Shown piece after piece: positions 7,971 through 16,960 of a stretch of DNA of 24,155 nucleotides. This stretch comes from an uncultured Collinsella sp. GTDB taxonomy: Bacteria; Actinomycetota; Coriobacteriia; Coriobacteriales; Coriobacteriaceae. The stretch covers positions 1 to 24,155 of the forward strand of contig CATYZK010000030.1 in assembly GCA_958415665.1 (NCBI GenBank). The letters run 5' to 3'. Every line of letters begins with the position of its first letter. The first letter of the stretch is position 1. The notes under the pieces were generated by a model. It saw nothing but the letters and a program-made list of their open reading frames with translations. It searched no databases and was not told where the DNA came from. A program made the translations under genes and the position numbers.

Positions 7971-8458
7971 AAGCGGACAAAGTGGGAAAAGTCGTTGGCG
8001 GCCACGGCGTCATACACGGCGTCGACGGCGTCAAAGACTTCCGGGGACATGGGGTTGTAGAACTCCGTGTCGCCCGGCTGAATCCCGACGAAGACGATAT
8101 CATCGCACGATTGCTCAATCTCTTCGATCAGAATCGACAAAGGAAGCGAATGCGTGGTGAACATCGACTTGCGGGCCACATCGCGCTTGTCGAGCAGGCG
8201 GATGGACCCGACGGGCAGCGCCATGTCGGCGGCATCGACCAAGACCAGACGCGGCGGACGCTCGCGCTTGACCTCGATGATGTCATCCTCAGGCGTCTGA
8301 CCGCCATCGATGGTGTACCAGCCGGCAAGCGGCGCGTCCTCCATCTTTTTGGAGAGCACGGGGCCGGCGGCATCGTCGGCGCGCAGTACGCTTCCCGCCG
8401 TGAGCACGATACCCGCAAACGGAGCGCCGTTCACACGTCCATCCACAACGCGACCCAT
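7955..8458 (-). CDS. hycI: Hydrogenase 3/4-type maturation endopeptidase HycI
   Basis: A 167-residue nickel-dependent protease that cuts the C-terminal tail off the [NiFe] large subunit after nickel insertion. It matches E. coli HycI over its length: 'LRADDAAGPVL' (25-35) equals 'MGDDGAGPLL', 'LVDAADMALPVGSIR' (74-88) carries Asp75, 'TTHSLPLSIL' (101-110) carries His103, and 'VFVGIQPGDTEFYNPMS' follows. Asp28/29, Asp75 and His103 are the expected metal ligands. The first 13 residues extend beyond the E. coli protein. The start at 8458 is set by a TAATG overlap with the hycH stop. Its expected substrate is HyfG in this operon, which has a 44-residue tail after DPCYSCTDR. Confidence 0.93.
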   Translation of the reverse strand: MGRVVDGRVNGAPFAGIVLTAGSVLRADDAAGPVLSKKMEDAPLAGWYTIDGGQTPEDDIIEVKRERPPRLVLVDAADMALPVGSIRLLDKRDVARKSMFTTHSLPLSILIEEIEQSCDDIVFVGIQPGDTEFYNPMSPEVFDAVDAVYDAVAANDFSHFVRLGQEQ

Positions 8459-9039
8459 TACTGCAACCTTCCCGTCAGATACACGCCCGACACATCGCGC
8501 ACGCGCTCCACCAGATCGCGAAACTTCATTAAGAACGCAACCTGCTGGGCATGCAGGCCAAAGTCGTCGTCGAACACCGAGATGCCGGCCTTGGCCGACC
8601 CGCGAAAACCGCGCTCGTCGAGCAGCGCATCGCAGGCCTCGAGCAGCGACGGCACCGCCGCCTTGTCGAGCTGGCACTCGCCAAAGGAGCGGATGGCCTC
8701 AAACTTAGTCCGGGCCTCCCCCTCCGGCAGCGCGTCGACGAGCGAATAGAAAACATCCACCGGCACCGACAGGCGCGGCTCAAAGCAGTCGAGCACGCCG
8801 GTGTGGTGGCCCACGGCGAGCATGTAGTACAGCACGTCGCAGGCCTCCTGGGGAACGTCTTCCTCGGTCTCCACAAACTTACGCGTGAGCTCGTAGAAGA
8901 CCACCTGGTCGGGCGCATGGCCCAGGCAGGGATCGGCGACGCCCTCGGCAGCCTCGTCGCTTGCGCGCGAGGCATCGCCAAAGGAGCCGCCGAGCATGCC
9001 GGGGCCCGCAAAGTAACCAGAGCGGTCCGTGAGCTCCAT
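8458..9039 (-). CDS. hycH: Formate hydrogenlyase maturation protein HycH/HyfJ
   Basis: A 193-residue cytoplasmic protein of the HycH family, needed for assembly of FHL-type hydrogenases; the exact biochemical role is not settled. Residues about 44-85 ('DQVVFYELTRKFVETEED...YYMLAVGHHTGVLDCFE') align well with E. coli HycH 'VVFSQLSRKF...YYSLAIGHHLGVIDCLE'. The first 40 residues are longer than in E. coli and rich in Gly, Ser and Asp. The ATG abuts the hyfI stop (TAGATG), and its own stop overlaps the hycI start. The same position in the E. coli hyf operon is held by hyfJ, a HycH homologue. Confidence 0.88.
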   Translation of the reverse strand: MELTDRSGYFAGPGMLGGSFGDASRASDEAAEGVADPCLGHAPDQVVFYELTRKFVETEEDVPQEACDVLYYMLAVGHHTGVLDCFEPRLSVPVDVFYSLVDALPEGEARTKFEAIRSFGECQLDKAAVPSLLEACDALLDERGFRGSAKAGISVFDDDFGLHAQQVAFLMKFRDLVERVRDVSGVYLTGRLQ

Positions 9040-9822
9040 CTAGCGACCTCCGGCCAGCACCAGATCCTGCAGCGCCGAGTACACCTCGACGCGGCGCGGA
9101 TCGTCCTGCTTATCGATGAGCAGCGCCATGGCACCGCGGATATCGCCCTTGGGTGCGCCCTCGAGCGTATCCATAAACTCGTTGGCCAGGTCGCGGCCGT
9201 AACGGTAACCGCTCATGGCGCGAGCTTCGCGCTCGATGGCAACACGCAGCTTGTACGGCACGCCGGGGTGCAGGATATCGGCCTGCTCGCCAACGGCCTC
9301 CACCGTGGTCTCGGCATGGAGCTTTTGGTCCAGCAGGCCAAGTGCCATGGCAAAGCCGTAGACGGTCTGCGCGGGACTGGGCGGGCAGCCGGGGATGTAG
9401 ACATCGACCGGCAGAATCTTGTCCGTGCCACCCCAGACGCAGTAGTTGTCGTAGAAGATGCCGCCGGTGCAGCCGCACGCGCCATAGGACACCACGATCT
9501 TGGGATCGGGTGCGGCCTCAAAGGCGCGCAGGGCCGGCATGCGCATGGCACGCGTCACGGCACCGGTGTACAGCAGCACATCGGCGTGACGGGGCGAGGG
9601 CACGACCTTGATGCCAAAGCGCTCGACGTCAAAGACGGGCGTGATAGAACCGAAGATCTCGATCTCGCAGCCGTTGCAGCCGCCGCAGTCAACACGATAG
9701 ACGTACACCGAGCGCTTGATCTTCTTAAGAAGGGTCGCCTTGGCCTTCTCGATGCTCTCGTCGAGCTCGATCTTGGTCGGGCGGTACTGAAGCCGCTCGG
9801 GCAAAAGCGTGGGTTCGGCCAT
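9040..9822 (-). CDS. hyfI: [NiFe] hydrogenase small subunit HyfI/HycG (NuoB-like)
   Basis: A 260-residue electron-transfer subunit of the group 4 membrane-bound hydrogenase, homologous to NuoB and carrying one proximal [4Fe-4S] cluster. Cysteine motifs: 'DCGGCNGCEIE' (45-55; Cys46, 49, 52), 'GACGCTGG' (114-121; Cys116, 118) and 'PGCPPSP' (144-150; Cys146). The CGGCNGCE signature is typical of HycG/HyfI rather than respiratory complex I. The last about 80 residues ('ARAMSGYRYGRDLANEFMDTLEG') are charged and probably contact HyfH or HyfG. It starts 2 nt after the hyfH stop and is directly followed by hycH. Length is similar to E. coli HyfI (about 252). Confidence 0.95.
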   Translation of the reverse strand: MAEPTLLPERLQYRPTKIELDESIEKAKATLLKKIKRSVYVYRVDCGGCNGCEIEIFGSITPVFDVERFGIKVVPSPRHADVLLYTGAVTRAMRMPALRAFEAAPDPKIVVSYGACGCTGGIFYDNYCVWGGTDKILPVDVYIPGCPPSPAQTVYGFAMALGLLDQKLHAETTVEAVGEQADILHPGVPYKLRVAIEREARAMSGYRYGRDLANEFMDTLEGAPKGDIRGAMALLIDKQDDPRRVEVYSALQDLVLAGGR

Positions 9823-9824
9823 GG

Positions 9825-10541
9825 TTACTCCTCCTTCGTATCAAAATCCATGATGATGCCTTCGACTGGCGCCGGACCGGCGGGAATCTCGGGCGCATCG
9901 GGGTTAAGCTCGCGGTCGATATACTCCGGGTTCACACCGTGGCCGCCAAGATACTCCATGCCGGGGCCTTGGGGCTCACCGGACGCGAGCGTCTCGTTGG
10001 CAGCCATGCCGACCGCGTTGCCGGTCTTGACGGCCGACGCGGCGCGCAGGGCGTCGAGCTCGCGCTTGCACTCCTGGCACATGCCCACGGTACGGGCGGC
10101 CTGCACGGCCTCCATACCGCCGGCCGCCTGCAGCAGGCGCTTAGCGTAGTCGATCTCCTTGTGCGGGGCAAACGGCTTGCCGCAACGCGAGCAGTGCTCG
10201 AGCGTATAGACGCTCTTGCTGGTGAGGTCGTCCTTGCTCATGACAGCCAGCTCAAACTCCTCGGTGAGCTTGATGGCCTCCATGGGGCAGGCTTCCTCGC
10301 AGCGGCCGCAGAAGATGCAGCGGCCGTAGTCGATCGACCAGGTGATGGTATCGGCCGCAAGGTCGGTATCCATGCGGATGGCGTCGGCCGGGCACGCAAC
10401 GCCGCAGGCACCGCATGCGATGCACAGCTCGGCGTTGTGCTCGGGCTTGCCGCGCATATCCTTGTTGGTGGGAAACGGCGCAAACGGGTACTTGACCGTC
10501 GCGTCGCCGGTCTTGGCGTTAACCTTCCAAAGCTTCAGCAT
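9825..10541 (-). CDS. hyfH: 2x[4Fe-4S] ferredoxin subunit HyfH/HycF (NuoI-like)
   Basis: A 238-residue polyferredoxin that links the FdhF/HyfA electron input to the small subunit. Two [4Fe-4S] motifs are visible: 'CIACGACGVACP' (41-52) and 'CIFCGRCEEACP' (75-86). After them comes 'CSRCGKPFAP...MCQECKRE' (about 118-161), a four-Cys pair resembling a zinc ribbon. The last about 75 residues are acidic and proline-rich ('PEIPAGPAPVEGIIMDFDTKEE'), making the protein clearly longer than E. coli HyfH (181). The start at 10541, 1 nt past the hyfG stop, is chosen over upstream in-frame codons that run through hyfG. Confidence 0.92.
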   Translation of the reverse strand: MLKLWKVNAKTGDATVKYPFAPFPTNKDMRGKPEHNAELCIACGACGVACPADAIRMDTDLAADTITWSIDYGRCIFCGRCEEACPMEAIKLTEEFELAVMSKDDLTSKSVYTLEHCSRCGKPFAPHKEIDYAKRLLQAAGGMEAVQAARTVGMCQECKRELDALRAASAVKTGNAVGMAANETLASGEPQGPGMEYLGGHGVNPEYIDRELNPDAPEIPAGPAPVEGIIMDFDTKEE

Positions 10542-10542
10542 A

Positions 10543-12315
10543 TTAGAGCGCCTCCTCATCGAGCGGAGCGGCAACGGTGCCCTCGCCCGCAAGCGGCGAC
10601 TTATCGCGCCAGACGTTCTCGAATTGCTCCTTGTCCAGCACGTGATCGCGCTTGGCGGCCACATCGGTCACCGTCACGCGGTCGGTGCAGGAGTAGCACG
10701 GGTCGAGCGAGCCAACGATGAGCGCCGCGTCGCCCACGGTGTTGCCGCGGAACATGTAGCGCAGGACCGGCCAGTTGCTGTACGTGGCGGCCTTGGCGCG
10801 CCAGCGGTAGCACTTCTGGTTGTTGCCGAGCATGGCCCAGTGCACGTCCTCGCCGCGCGGCGCCTCGGTGGCACCGATGGCGTACTTATGCGGGGTGTAC
10901 TCCCAATCCGTGGTAAGGATGGGGCCCGACGGGCAGTTCTCGAGCATGGTCTCGATCATATCAATCGAATCGTAGACCTCCTGGATGCGGACGGCGGTAC
11001 GGCCGAAGGCATCGCAGGTATCGGCCGTGGCCGCGCGCATCTTTTGAATGTCGGGGTCGGCATAGCCGTCGAAGGGATGGTCAAAGCGCACGTCGCGGGC
11101 ATAACCCGAGCCGCGCATGAGCGGGCCAACCGGCGAGAAGTCACGGGCGATCTTGCGGTCCAGGATGCCGATACCGCTCGTACGCTCGATAAAGTTGGGC
11201 GTGGAGAGCAATACGTCGACAAGCTCCTGAACCTCAGAGCGCAGCTGGTGGATGGTCGTGAGCGTGGAGAGCTTCTGCTCGGCCAGGATGTCGCGACGCA
11301 CGCCGCCGATCACGTTGAGGCCATAGGTCTTGCGGTGACCGGAGAGCTTCTCGGCCAGGTCCATGGACTTCTCGCGGACGCGGAAGAACTGCTGGAAGCC
11401 GGAATCGAAGCCGGTGTAGTGCGACGCCAGGCCAATGTTGAGCAGGTGCGAGTGCAGGCGCTCGACCTCGAGCATAATGGCGCGGATGTACTGGGCGCGC
11501 GGCGGGACGTGGATACCCTGGGCGCGCTCGACGGCCTCGGCATAGGCCACCGAGTGGGCGCAGCCGCAGATGCCGCAGATACGGTCGGCCAAAAACGTCA
11601 CGGCGTCATAGTTCAGGCGCGTCTCGGCGACCTTCTCCATGCCGCGGTGAACGTAGAACAGGCGGTAGTCGGCGTCGACGATTGTCTCGCCCTCAACGAA
11701 CAGGCGGAAGTGGCCGGGCTCGTCGGAGGTAATGTGCAACGGGCCCATGGGGACGAGTGTGGTCTCCTTGCCCTTGGTATCGGCCAAGAACTCGTAGTTT
11801 TCCATATCGCTTACGGGAGCGGGACGGAAACGGTAGTCCATGGAGTCCTTGCGCAGCGGGTACAGACCGCTCGGCCAGTCGTCGGGTAGCACCAGGCGAC
11901 GGCGATCGGGCAGGCCCTCGGGGATCAGGCCGAACATGTCGCGCAGCTCGCGCTCGCCCCACACACAGGCGGGGACGAACGGCGTCACGGACGGGAACGT
12001 CATCGTGGCAGGGTCGACCTCGGCGCGGACGGTCACCCAGCCGGGGTCCTCCCCCTCCATGGAGATGAGGTAGTACACGGCGTAGCGGCCGCACAGGCTG
12101 CGCTCGTCGTTACCGACGATCACGGGAATCCAGCCGTAGCGCTCGTAGTACAGGTAGTGGACGGCCTCGGGCAGACGGTCCAGCTTGACGGTGATCGTCA
12201 GCTGGTCCTCACACTGCCACTCGACCTTCTCGATGCAGCCCGGAACGGCGCGGCGCAGGGCCTCGACATGGCTCTCGCAGCGGCGGGCATACACCTTGTT
12301 CTCAGTATCAGTCAT
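10543..12315 (-). CDS. hyfG: [NiFe] hydrogenase large subunit HyfG/HycE (NuoC-NuoD fusion)
   Basis: A 590-residue catalytic subunit that makes H2 at a Ni-Fe(CN)2CO site. Residues about 1-165 are the NuoC-like 30-kDa domain ('FVPACVWGERELRDMFGLIPEGLPDRRRLVLPDDWP' region), and the rest is NuoD-like. The Ni ligand motifs are complete: 'RICGICGCAHS' (246-254) with Cys247 and Cys250, and 'DPCYSCTDR' (538-546) with Cys540 and Cys543. The 44 residues after Arg546 are an expected propeptide; E. coli HycE is cut after the same arginine by HycI, which is encoded here. Both motifs distinguish an active hydrogenase from complex I NuoD, which lost them. GGAG precedes the ATG, and hyfF ends 3 nt before. 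Confidence 0.97.
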   Translation of the reverse strand: MTDTENKVYARRCESHVEALRRAVPGCIEKVEWQCEDQLTITVKLDRLPEAVHYLYYERYGWIPVIVGNDERSLCGRYAVYYLISMEGEDPGWVTVRAEVDPATMTFPSVTPFVPACVWGERELRDMFGLIPEGLPDRRRLVLPDDWPSGLYPLRKDSMDYRFRPAPVSDMENYEFLADTKGKETTLVPMGPLHITSDEPGHFRLFVEGETIVDADYRLFYVHRGMEKVAETRLNYDAVTFLADRICGICGCAHSVAYAEAVERAQGIHVPPRAQYIRAIMLEVERLHSHLLNIGLASHYTGFDSGFQQFFRVREKSMDLAEKLSGHRKTYGLNVIGGVRRDILAEQKLSTLTTIHQLRSEVQELVDVLLSTPNFIERTSGIGILDRKIARDFSPVGPLMRGSGYARDVRFDHPFDGYADPDIQKMRAATADTCDAFGRTAVRIQEVYDSIDMIETMLENCPSGPILTTDWEYTPHKYAIGATEAPRGEDVHWAMLGNNQKCYRWRAKAATYSNWPVLRYMFRGNTVGDAALIVGSLDPCYSCTDRVTVTDVAAKRDHVLDKEQFENVWRDKSPLAGEGTVAAPLDEEAL

Positions 12316-12318
12316 TGG

Positions 12319-13878
12319 TTACTCCACCTCGCTCTGAGCGGTCTGGGTACCGAACACAGCGCGGTACATCGGCGCCGCATGAAGCTCTTCGGTGCTCTGC
12401 TCGAGCACGATACCGGTTGCGGCCTCGACACCGCTCACGAGCGGCGTGGGCGTGGCGATACCAAACCAAAGGATCATGACGGCCAGGATGATCTCGGGGA
12501 TCAGCATGAGCGCCGGGGCCTCGTGCTTACCCATGCCCTCGGGAGCATGACCGAACACTGACTTAAGCGCGATGCGGGTGAGCGCGGAGATGGCCACGGT
12601 AAGACCGAGGGCGACCACGACGACCAGCCACATGGGACCGGCGGTGACGCCGGCGACAAAGGTCAGGAACTCGGAGATAAACATGCCAAAGGGCGGGAAG
12701 GCGGCAAGGCCGAGCAGCGCCAGGATGGCAAGCGCGGCGGTTGCGGGGGCAACCTCGACGACACCCTGGATCTTGGCCAGGCTGCGGGTGCCAAAGGCGT
12801 GCTGGATGTTGCCGGACACGCAGAAGGCAAGCGTCTTGGTAAAGCCGTGGAACACGCAGTGCAGCAGGGCCGCGGCGATGCCCAGCGGGCCGCCGATACC
12901 CAGGCACAGGGCGATAACGCCCACGTTCTCCACGGAGGAGTACGCAAAACGGCGCTTGAGGTCGTCCTGGCGAAACATGGACAGCGCCGCCACCAAAATG
13001 GACAGCGTGCCGACGATCAGCAGCAAAAGTTGCGGATACTCGGCGCCCACGGCCTGGATGGTAAAGCCGTAGAAGCGCATGATCACAAGCATGGCGCACT
13101 TAAGCAGCACGCCCGAGAGCAGGGCCGAGACGGGGCTCGGGGCCTGGGAGTGGGCATCGGGCAGCCAAGTGTGCATGGGGAACAGGCCGGCCTTGGTGCC
13201 AAAGCCGATCACGATAAACGCAAAGGCAAGGCGCATGAGCGTCGGATCGAACTGGTCGGCATACGGCAGCACGCACGACAGGAATGCGGCCTCGTGGGCG
13301 TTGGGAATCACGTCGGCGGCGTTGGCATAGATCAGCAGCGTGCCAAAGAGGCCAAAGGCCACGCCGGCGGTGCAGACCATGGCGTACTTCCAAGAGGCCT
13401 CGAGGGCGGTCTTGTTCTTGTAGATACCGACGAGAAACACGGTGGAAAGCGTGGTTGCCTCCACGGCGGCCCAGGTGAGAATCATGTTGTTGGACAGGCA
13501 TGCGAGCAGCATGGTGAACACAAACAGGCTAAACAGCGCGTAGTACTGCTTAGCGCGCTCGGCGGGCATGGCACCCTCCTCGATGTCGGCCTTGACGTAG
13601 GGCAGCGAGAACAGCCCCGTGAGAAAACCGATAAAGCCGATGAGCAGCACAAAGATGGAGCCCAGCGAATCGAGGTGGAACCACAGGCCAAGAGCGCTCG
13701 CGGTGTCGCCGCTCATAAGGACGTCACCGGCCGTCATAATCGACAGCACCAGGACGGCTGCGACGGAGACCAGGTTGAGACCGGCAAACACGTTATAGGA
13801 CGTGTTCTTGGGCAAAAACGCCATGACCAGCGAGAACACCAAAGGAGTCGCGAGCAGGGCGAGAATCAACGTTTCCAT
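12319..13878 (-). CDS. hyfF: Antiporter-like membrane subunit HyfF
   Basis: A 519-residue, highly hydrophobic integral membrane protein of the Mrp/NuoN-L-M antiporter family, close in length to E. coli HyfF (526). About 13-14 membrane segments are apparent. The key charged residues of proton channels are present: Glu140 in 'WAAVEATTLSTVFLVG' (helix 5) and Lys229 in 'GFGTKAGLFPMHTWLPDAHSQAPSPVSALLSG' (helix 7, quoted in part). 'LLHCVFHGFTKTLAFCVSGN' (helix 8) holds another lysine. It has no counterpart in the simpler E. coli hyc complex, so it indicates an FHL-2 with extra ion-translocating modules. Gene ends are nearly joined to hyfE (3 nt) and hyfG (3 nt). Confidence 0.94.
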   Translation of the reverse strand: METLILALLATPLVFSLVMAFLPKNTSYNVFAGLNLVSVAAVLVLSIMTAGDVLMSGDTASALGLWFHLDSLGSIFVLLIGFIGFLTGLFSLPYVKADIEEGAMPAERAKQYYALFSLFVFTMLLACLSNNMILTWAAVEATTLSTVFLVGIYKNKTALEASWKYAMVCTAGVAFGLFGTLLIYANAADVIPNAHEAAFLSCVLPYADQFDPTLMRLAFAFIVIGFGTKAGLFPMHTWLPDAHSQAPSPVSALLSGVLLKCAMLVIMRFYGFTIQAVGAEYPQLLLLIVGTLSILVAALSMFRQDDLKRRFAYSSVENVGVIALCLGIGGPLGIAAALLHCVFHGFTKTLAFCVSGNIQHAFGTRSLAKIQGVVEVAPATAALAILALLGLAAFPPFGMFISEFLTFVAGVTAGPMWLVVVVALGLTVAISALTRIALKSVFGHAPEGMGKHEAPALMLIPEIILAVMILWFGIATPTPLVSGVEAATGIVLEQSTEELHAAPMYRAVFGTQTAQSEVE

Positions 13879-13881
13879 GGA

Positions 13882-14535
13882 CTACCCCCTCAGCTCGGAC
13901 AGGTCGCGTGCATCGAGCGAGTGGGAGTCGTCCCAAATGCGACGCACGACGATGGACATGATGATGACGGCAAAGATGGCGTCGGTGGCGATACCGATCT
14001 CGATGATCTCGGGAGCGGTGGGGGCCAAAAGCGCGAGCGTCACATGGCTGCCGTTTTCCATAAGGCAGTATCCAAAGATCTGCTTCATGATGTTGCGCTG
14101 CGAGATGATGCAGGTAAGGCCCACAAAGAAGTGGGCAAAGCTGATGGCGAGCGCAGGCGTTGCGACCTCGGCCGTAGGCAGGCTGATCTGCGTCACGACG
14201 GCAAAGCAGATGGCAACCTCGACGGCGATGATGCAGATGGCCCATGCAGGCTTAATGCCGGCAGCCAGCGAAGCGTCGCTCGGCTCGCCCATCTTCTTGT
14301 ACGCGCGGTTGAGAATGTACGGGACCAGGACGACCTTGGTGATAAAGGCCGAACCCGCCCACATAAGGAGCTCCTGCGCGCCGGTGGTGACACCGAGCGT
14401 GGCGAGCAGGCCCACGAGCACCAGCGACTGCACCGCATACCAGCGGATGGCGTGCTTGATGTTCTTGGAAATGACCACCATGGTGGACGTGACGATCAGA
14501 AGGCCGCCAAGGATGTTGACGATCGAATAACCCAT
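13882..14535 (-). CDS. hyfE: Membrane subunit HyfE (NuoK/MrpC-like)
   Basis: A 217-residue protein with about six hydrophobic segments, the same length as E. coli HyfE (216). Family stretches include 'WAGSAFITKVVLVPYILNRAYKK' (read in two parts) and 'FGYCLMENGSHVTLALLAPTAPEIIEIGIATDAIF', with acidic residues in the membrane like those of NuoK. It sits in the FHL-2-specific hyfD-E-F block between two antiporter-like subunits and probably helps couple them. The C-terminal 'RRIWDDSHSLDARDLSELRG' is cytoplasmic. Start at 14535 with an AGGAGGT-like ribosome site just upstream. Confidence 0.92.
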   Translation of the reverse strand: MGYSIVNILGGLLIVTSTMVVISKNIKHAIRWYAVQSLVLVGLLATLGVTTGAQELLMWAGSAFITKVVLVPYILNRAYKKMGEPSDASLAAGIKPAWAICIIAVEVAICFAVVTQISLPTAEVATPALAISFAHFFVGLTCIISQRNIMKQIFGYCLMENGSHVTLALLAPTAPEIIEIGIATDAIFAVIIMSIVVRRIWDDSHSLDARDLSELRG

Positions 14536-14548
14536 GTCGTTCTACCTC

Positions 14549-16006
14549 CTAACCGATCCAGCTGGCCGAAAGCGGGCCGCTGACGATGACCATGATGATG
14601 AGCACGATGAACACGAATGCCATCGCCTTGGGGAGCGGGGCTCCCGCCGCGACCTCTTCGCTGGGCTCACCGGGCAGGCAATAGCCCATCCACTTGAGGA
14701 ACCAGGCGAAGGTGGCGACGGTCTCGGCGACCATGATGCACACGAGCACCAAGATCGCGACGTTGCCAGCACCGACGGAGAAGCCGCCGGCGATGATCTG
14801 GAACTTCGAGAAGAACGTGTTCATAGGCGGCACGCCGGCAATGGCGAGCGCCGCGACACCAAAGCCCACACCCGAGATCGGGTACTTCTTTACGATGCCG
14901 CGCAGCTTGGGCAGCATACGCGTACCGAGCGTAAAGGAGAACGAACCCGCGATCAGGAAGAACAGGGTCTTGGCAAACGCGTGGTTAAAGATATGGCAGA
15001 CCGCGCCATCAAAGGCGAGCTGGCTGCCAAAGACCGAAAGGCCCAGGCCAAAGAACACGTAGGAGAGCTGAGCGATCGTGGAGAAGGCCAGCAGGCGCTT
15101 CATATCCTTTTGCGGCAGGTACATGAGGAAGCCAAAGAGCATGGTGACCATGGCGTCGATAACGGCGACCCAGCCCACAATCTCGGGTACGTCGCCGGCA
15201 GAGACGAGGGCGCGGGCGAACACGCACACGCCGACCTTAACCATCGAGGCACCGTGCAGGTAAGCCGAGACGGGCGTGGGGGCCTCCATGGCCGAAGGCA
15301 GCCACATGTACATGGGAACCTGTGCGGACTTTGCCCAGGCCGCGAACAGCACGAGCAAAAGGACGATGGCCTTAAGGTTGGAGTCCAGGCCGGCGATCGC
15401 CGTGATGGCGAAGGTACCGGTGTGGGCAAACACGATAGCGGCACCCAGGTACAGGCCAAGCGCGCCGATATGCGTGATGATGAGGGCCTTCATGCCGGCC
15501 TTCTTGGCGGTGGGGGTCATGTAGTAGCTGATGAGGCCCCAAGAGCACGCGCCCGTGATCTCAAAGAACACGAGCTGACCCAAAAGGGTCGAGCTGTACA
15601 CGAGGCCAGCCATGGCGCCGATGAAGGTCGCGAGGTACGCGTAGAAGCGACGACGAGGCGCATCGGGATGCTCACGGTTATTCTCGCTCATATAGGGAAT
15701 CGAATAGACCACGACAAGCAGGCCGATACCCACAAAGGCGGGCGCGAGCAGCGTGCTCATGCGATCGAAGGTGAATCCCATGACGAGGGTCTGCCCAAAC
15801 GAGATCAGGGGGACCTGCGTGTCGGGCATGCCGGCGCCGGCGAAATTCGCGGCGAGGGCGATGGTGCAGACCGTCGAGACGGCGGCACCCAAAACGCTGA
15901 ACCACTTGGCGTACGGACGGGGGAACAGGGCGACGAGCACCGAGGCCACCATCGGGGCCGCGATAGCGACCAAGCCGAGAAGGGACAGACTGACTGCAAA
16001 TGACAT
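14549..16006 (-). CDS. hyfD: Antiporter-like membrane subunit HyfD
   Basis: A 485-residue membrane protein of the NuoN/L/M antiporter family (E. coli HyfD about 479). About 14 membrane segments. Proton-path residues are visible: Glu149 in 'LVFFEITGACSWGLISYY' and Lys226 in 'AAWAKSAQVPMYMWLPSAMEAPTPVSA' (quoted in part), plus a helix-8 lysine in 'HIFNHAFAKTLFFLIAG'. A short charged loop 'SENNREHPDAPRRRF' (108-121) faces one side. Strong GGAGAAGGGAG ribosome site before the ATG at 16006. With HyfB and HyfF this gives three antiporter-like subunits in the complex. Confidence 0.94.
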   Translation of the reverse strand: MSFAVSLSLLGLVAIAAPMVASVLVALFPRPYAKWFSVLGAAVSTVCTIALAANFAGAGMPDTQVPLISFGQTLVMGFTFDRMSTLLAPAFVGIGLLVVVYSIPYMSENNREHPDAPRRRFYAYLATFIGAMAGLVYSSTLLGQLVFFEITGACSWGLISYYMTPTAKKAGMKALIITHIGALGLYLGAAIVFAHTGTFAITAIAGLDSNLKAIVLLLVLFAAWAKSAQVPMYMWLPSAMEAPTPVSAYLHGASMVKVGVCVFARALVSAGDVPEIVGWVAVIDAMVTMLFGFLMYLPQKDMKRLLAFSTIAQLSYVFFGLGLSVFGSQLAFDGAVCHIFNHAFAKTLFFLIAGSFSFTLGTRMLPKLRGIVKKYPISGVGFGVAALAIAGVPPMNTFFSKFQIIAGGFSVGAGNVAILVLVCIMVAETVATFAWFLKWMGYCLPGEPSEEVAAGAPLPKAMAFVFIVLIIMVIVSGPLSASWIG

Positions 16007-16021
16007 TGTTTCTCCCTTCTC

Positions 16022-16948
16022 CTACACGCCGACGACCACGAAGACAAACGCCAGAACGGCGATGCCCACGACGGCCCAGGTCTGATTGCCGAGCACCTTA
16101 AAACGCGAACGCGAGCAGGAGTTCTCGATCACGCCGCATACGACAAAGTCGATCAGGCACTTCACCAGGAAGATGACGGCACCAAGGACAGCTGCGGCGC
16201 CAATGGTCGCGGGCTCGCCCCAGGGGACGAAGATCGCGCAGAACCAGGCGACGACAAGGACCTGCTTCATGGACATGGCGAGCTTGGCCATGGCAAGCGA
16301 CGGGCCGGAAAGCTCGGCAAGCGGGCCTTCCTGGAGCTCCTGCTCGGCCTCGGCCTGGTCAAACGGCAGCTTGCCGAGTTCCATATAGCAGGCAACGGCA
16401 AAGGCGATGCCGGCAAGGATCACGGCGACCGGCGCGTCGACGGCGCCCGTCATGATGTGCTGGCCCATGGTGGCGATGTCGGTGGAGCCGCACACAAGTG
16501 CCGCGGCAAACAGTGCCAGCAGCATGGAGGGCTCGATGAGCACGCTCATGAGCAGCTCGCGGACGCCACCGATACCGGCGTAGGCGTTGGACGAATCCAC
16601 GCCGCAGAGGGCGAAGAAGAAGCGGGCGAGCGCCAGGCTATACATGATGGTGATGGCGTCACCAAAGACCGGGATGGGGCTTTGTGCCGTAAAGAGTGGC
16701 AGACCCATCGCGAGCATAAAGGCAACGGCGAAGAACAGCGGCGGCATAATGCGCAGCGCAAAGCTCGCGTCCTCGCTCTGGGACTCGGGGCGCGCAAAGA
16801 GCTTGGCCAGGTCGCGGTAGTCCTGCATGATGCTGGGGCCGCGACGGTTGTGCATCTTAGCGCGGATCACGCGACCGAGACCGGAGAAGAACGGCGCGAC
16901 GGCCATGACGACCACGCCCTGCAGAACGGCAAGTACGATGTTGTTCAT
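16022..16948 (-). CDS. hyfC: Membrane subunit HyfC/HycD (NuoH-like)
   Basis: A 308-residue integral membrane protein, eight hydrophobic segments, homologous to NuoH; it anchors the hydrogenase module and links it to the antiporter-like arm. Family features: N-terminal 'GLGRVIRAKMHNRRGPSIMQDYRDLAKLF' (quoted as read across 24-52) and the cytoplasmic loop 'ELGKLPFDQAEAEQELQEGP', which corresponds to the acidic 'PFDLxEAExE' loop of NuoH. Length matches E. coli HyfC (about 315). GGAGGGGAGAG lies directly before the ATG, 12 nt after the hyfB stop. Confidence 0.94.
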   Translation of the reverse strand: MNNIVLAVLQGVVVMAVAPFFSGLGRVIRAKMHNRRGPSIMQDYRDLAKLFARPESQSEDASFALRIMPPLFFAVAFMLAMGLPLFTAQSPIPVFGDAITIMYSLALARFFFALCGVDSSNAYAGIGGVRELLMSVLIEPSMLLALFAAALVCGSTDIATMGQHIMTGAVDAPVAVILAGIAFAVACYMELGKLPFDQAEAEQELQEGPLAELSGPSLAMAKLAMSMKQVLVVAWFCAIFVPWGEPATIGAAAVLGAVIFLVKCLIDFVVCGVIENSCSRSRFKVLGNQTWAVVGIAVLAFVFVVVGV

Positions 16949-16960
16949 GCTCTCCCCTCC

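Noticed and set aside
9825..10664. Longer 279-codon version of hyfH
   Set aside because: The extra N-terminal 41 codons overlap hyfG in another frame; the ATG at 10541 begins the HycF/HyfH-like sequence.
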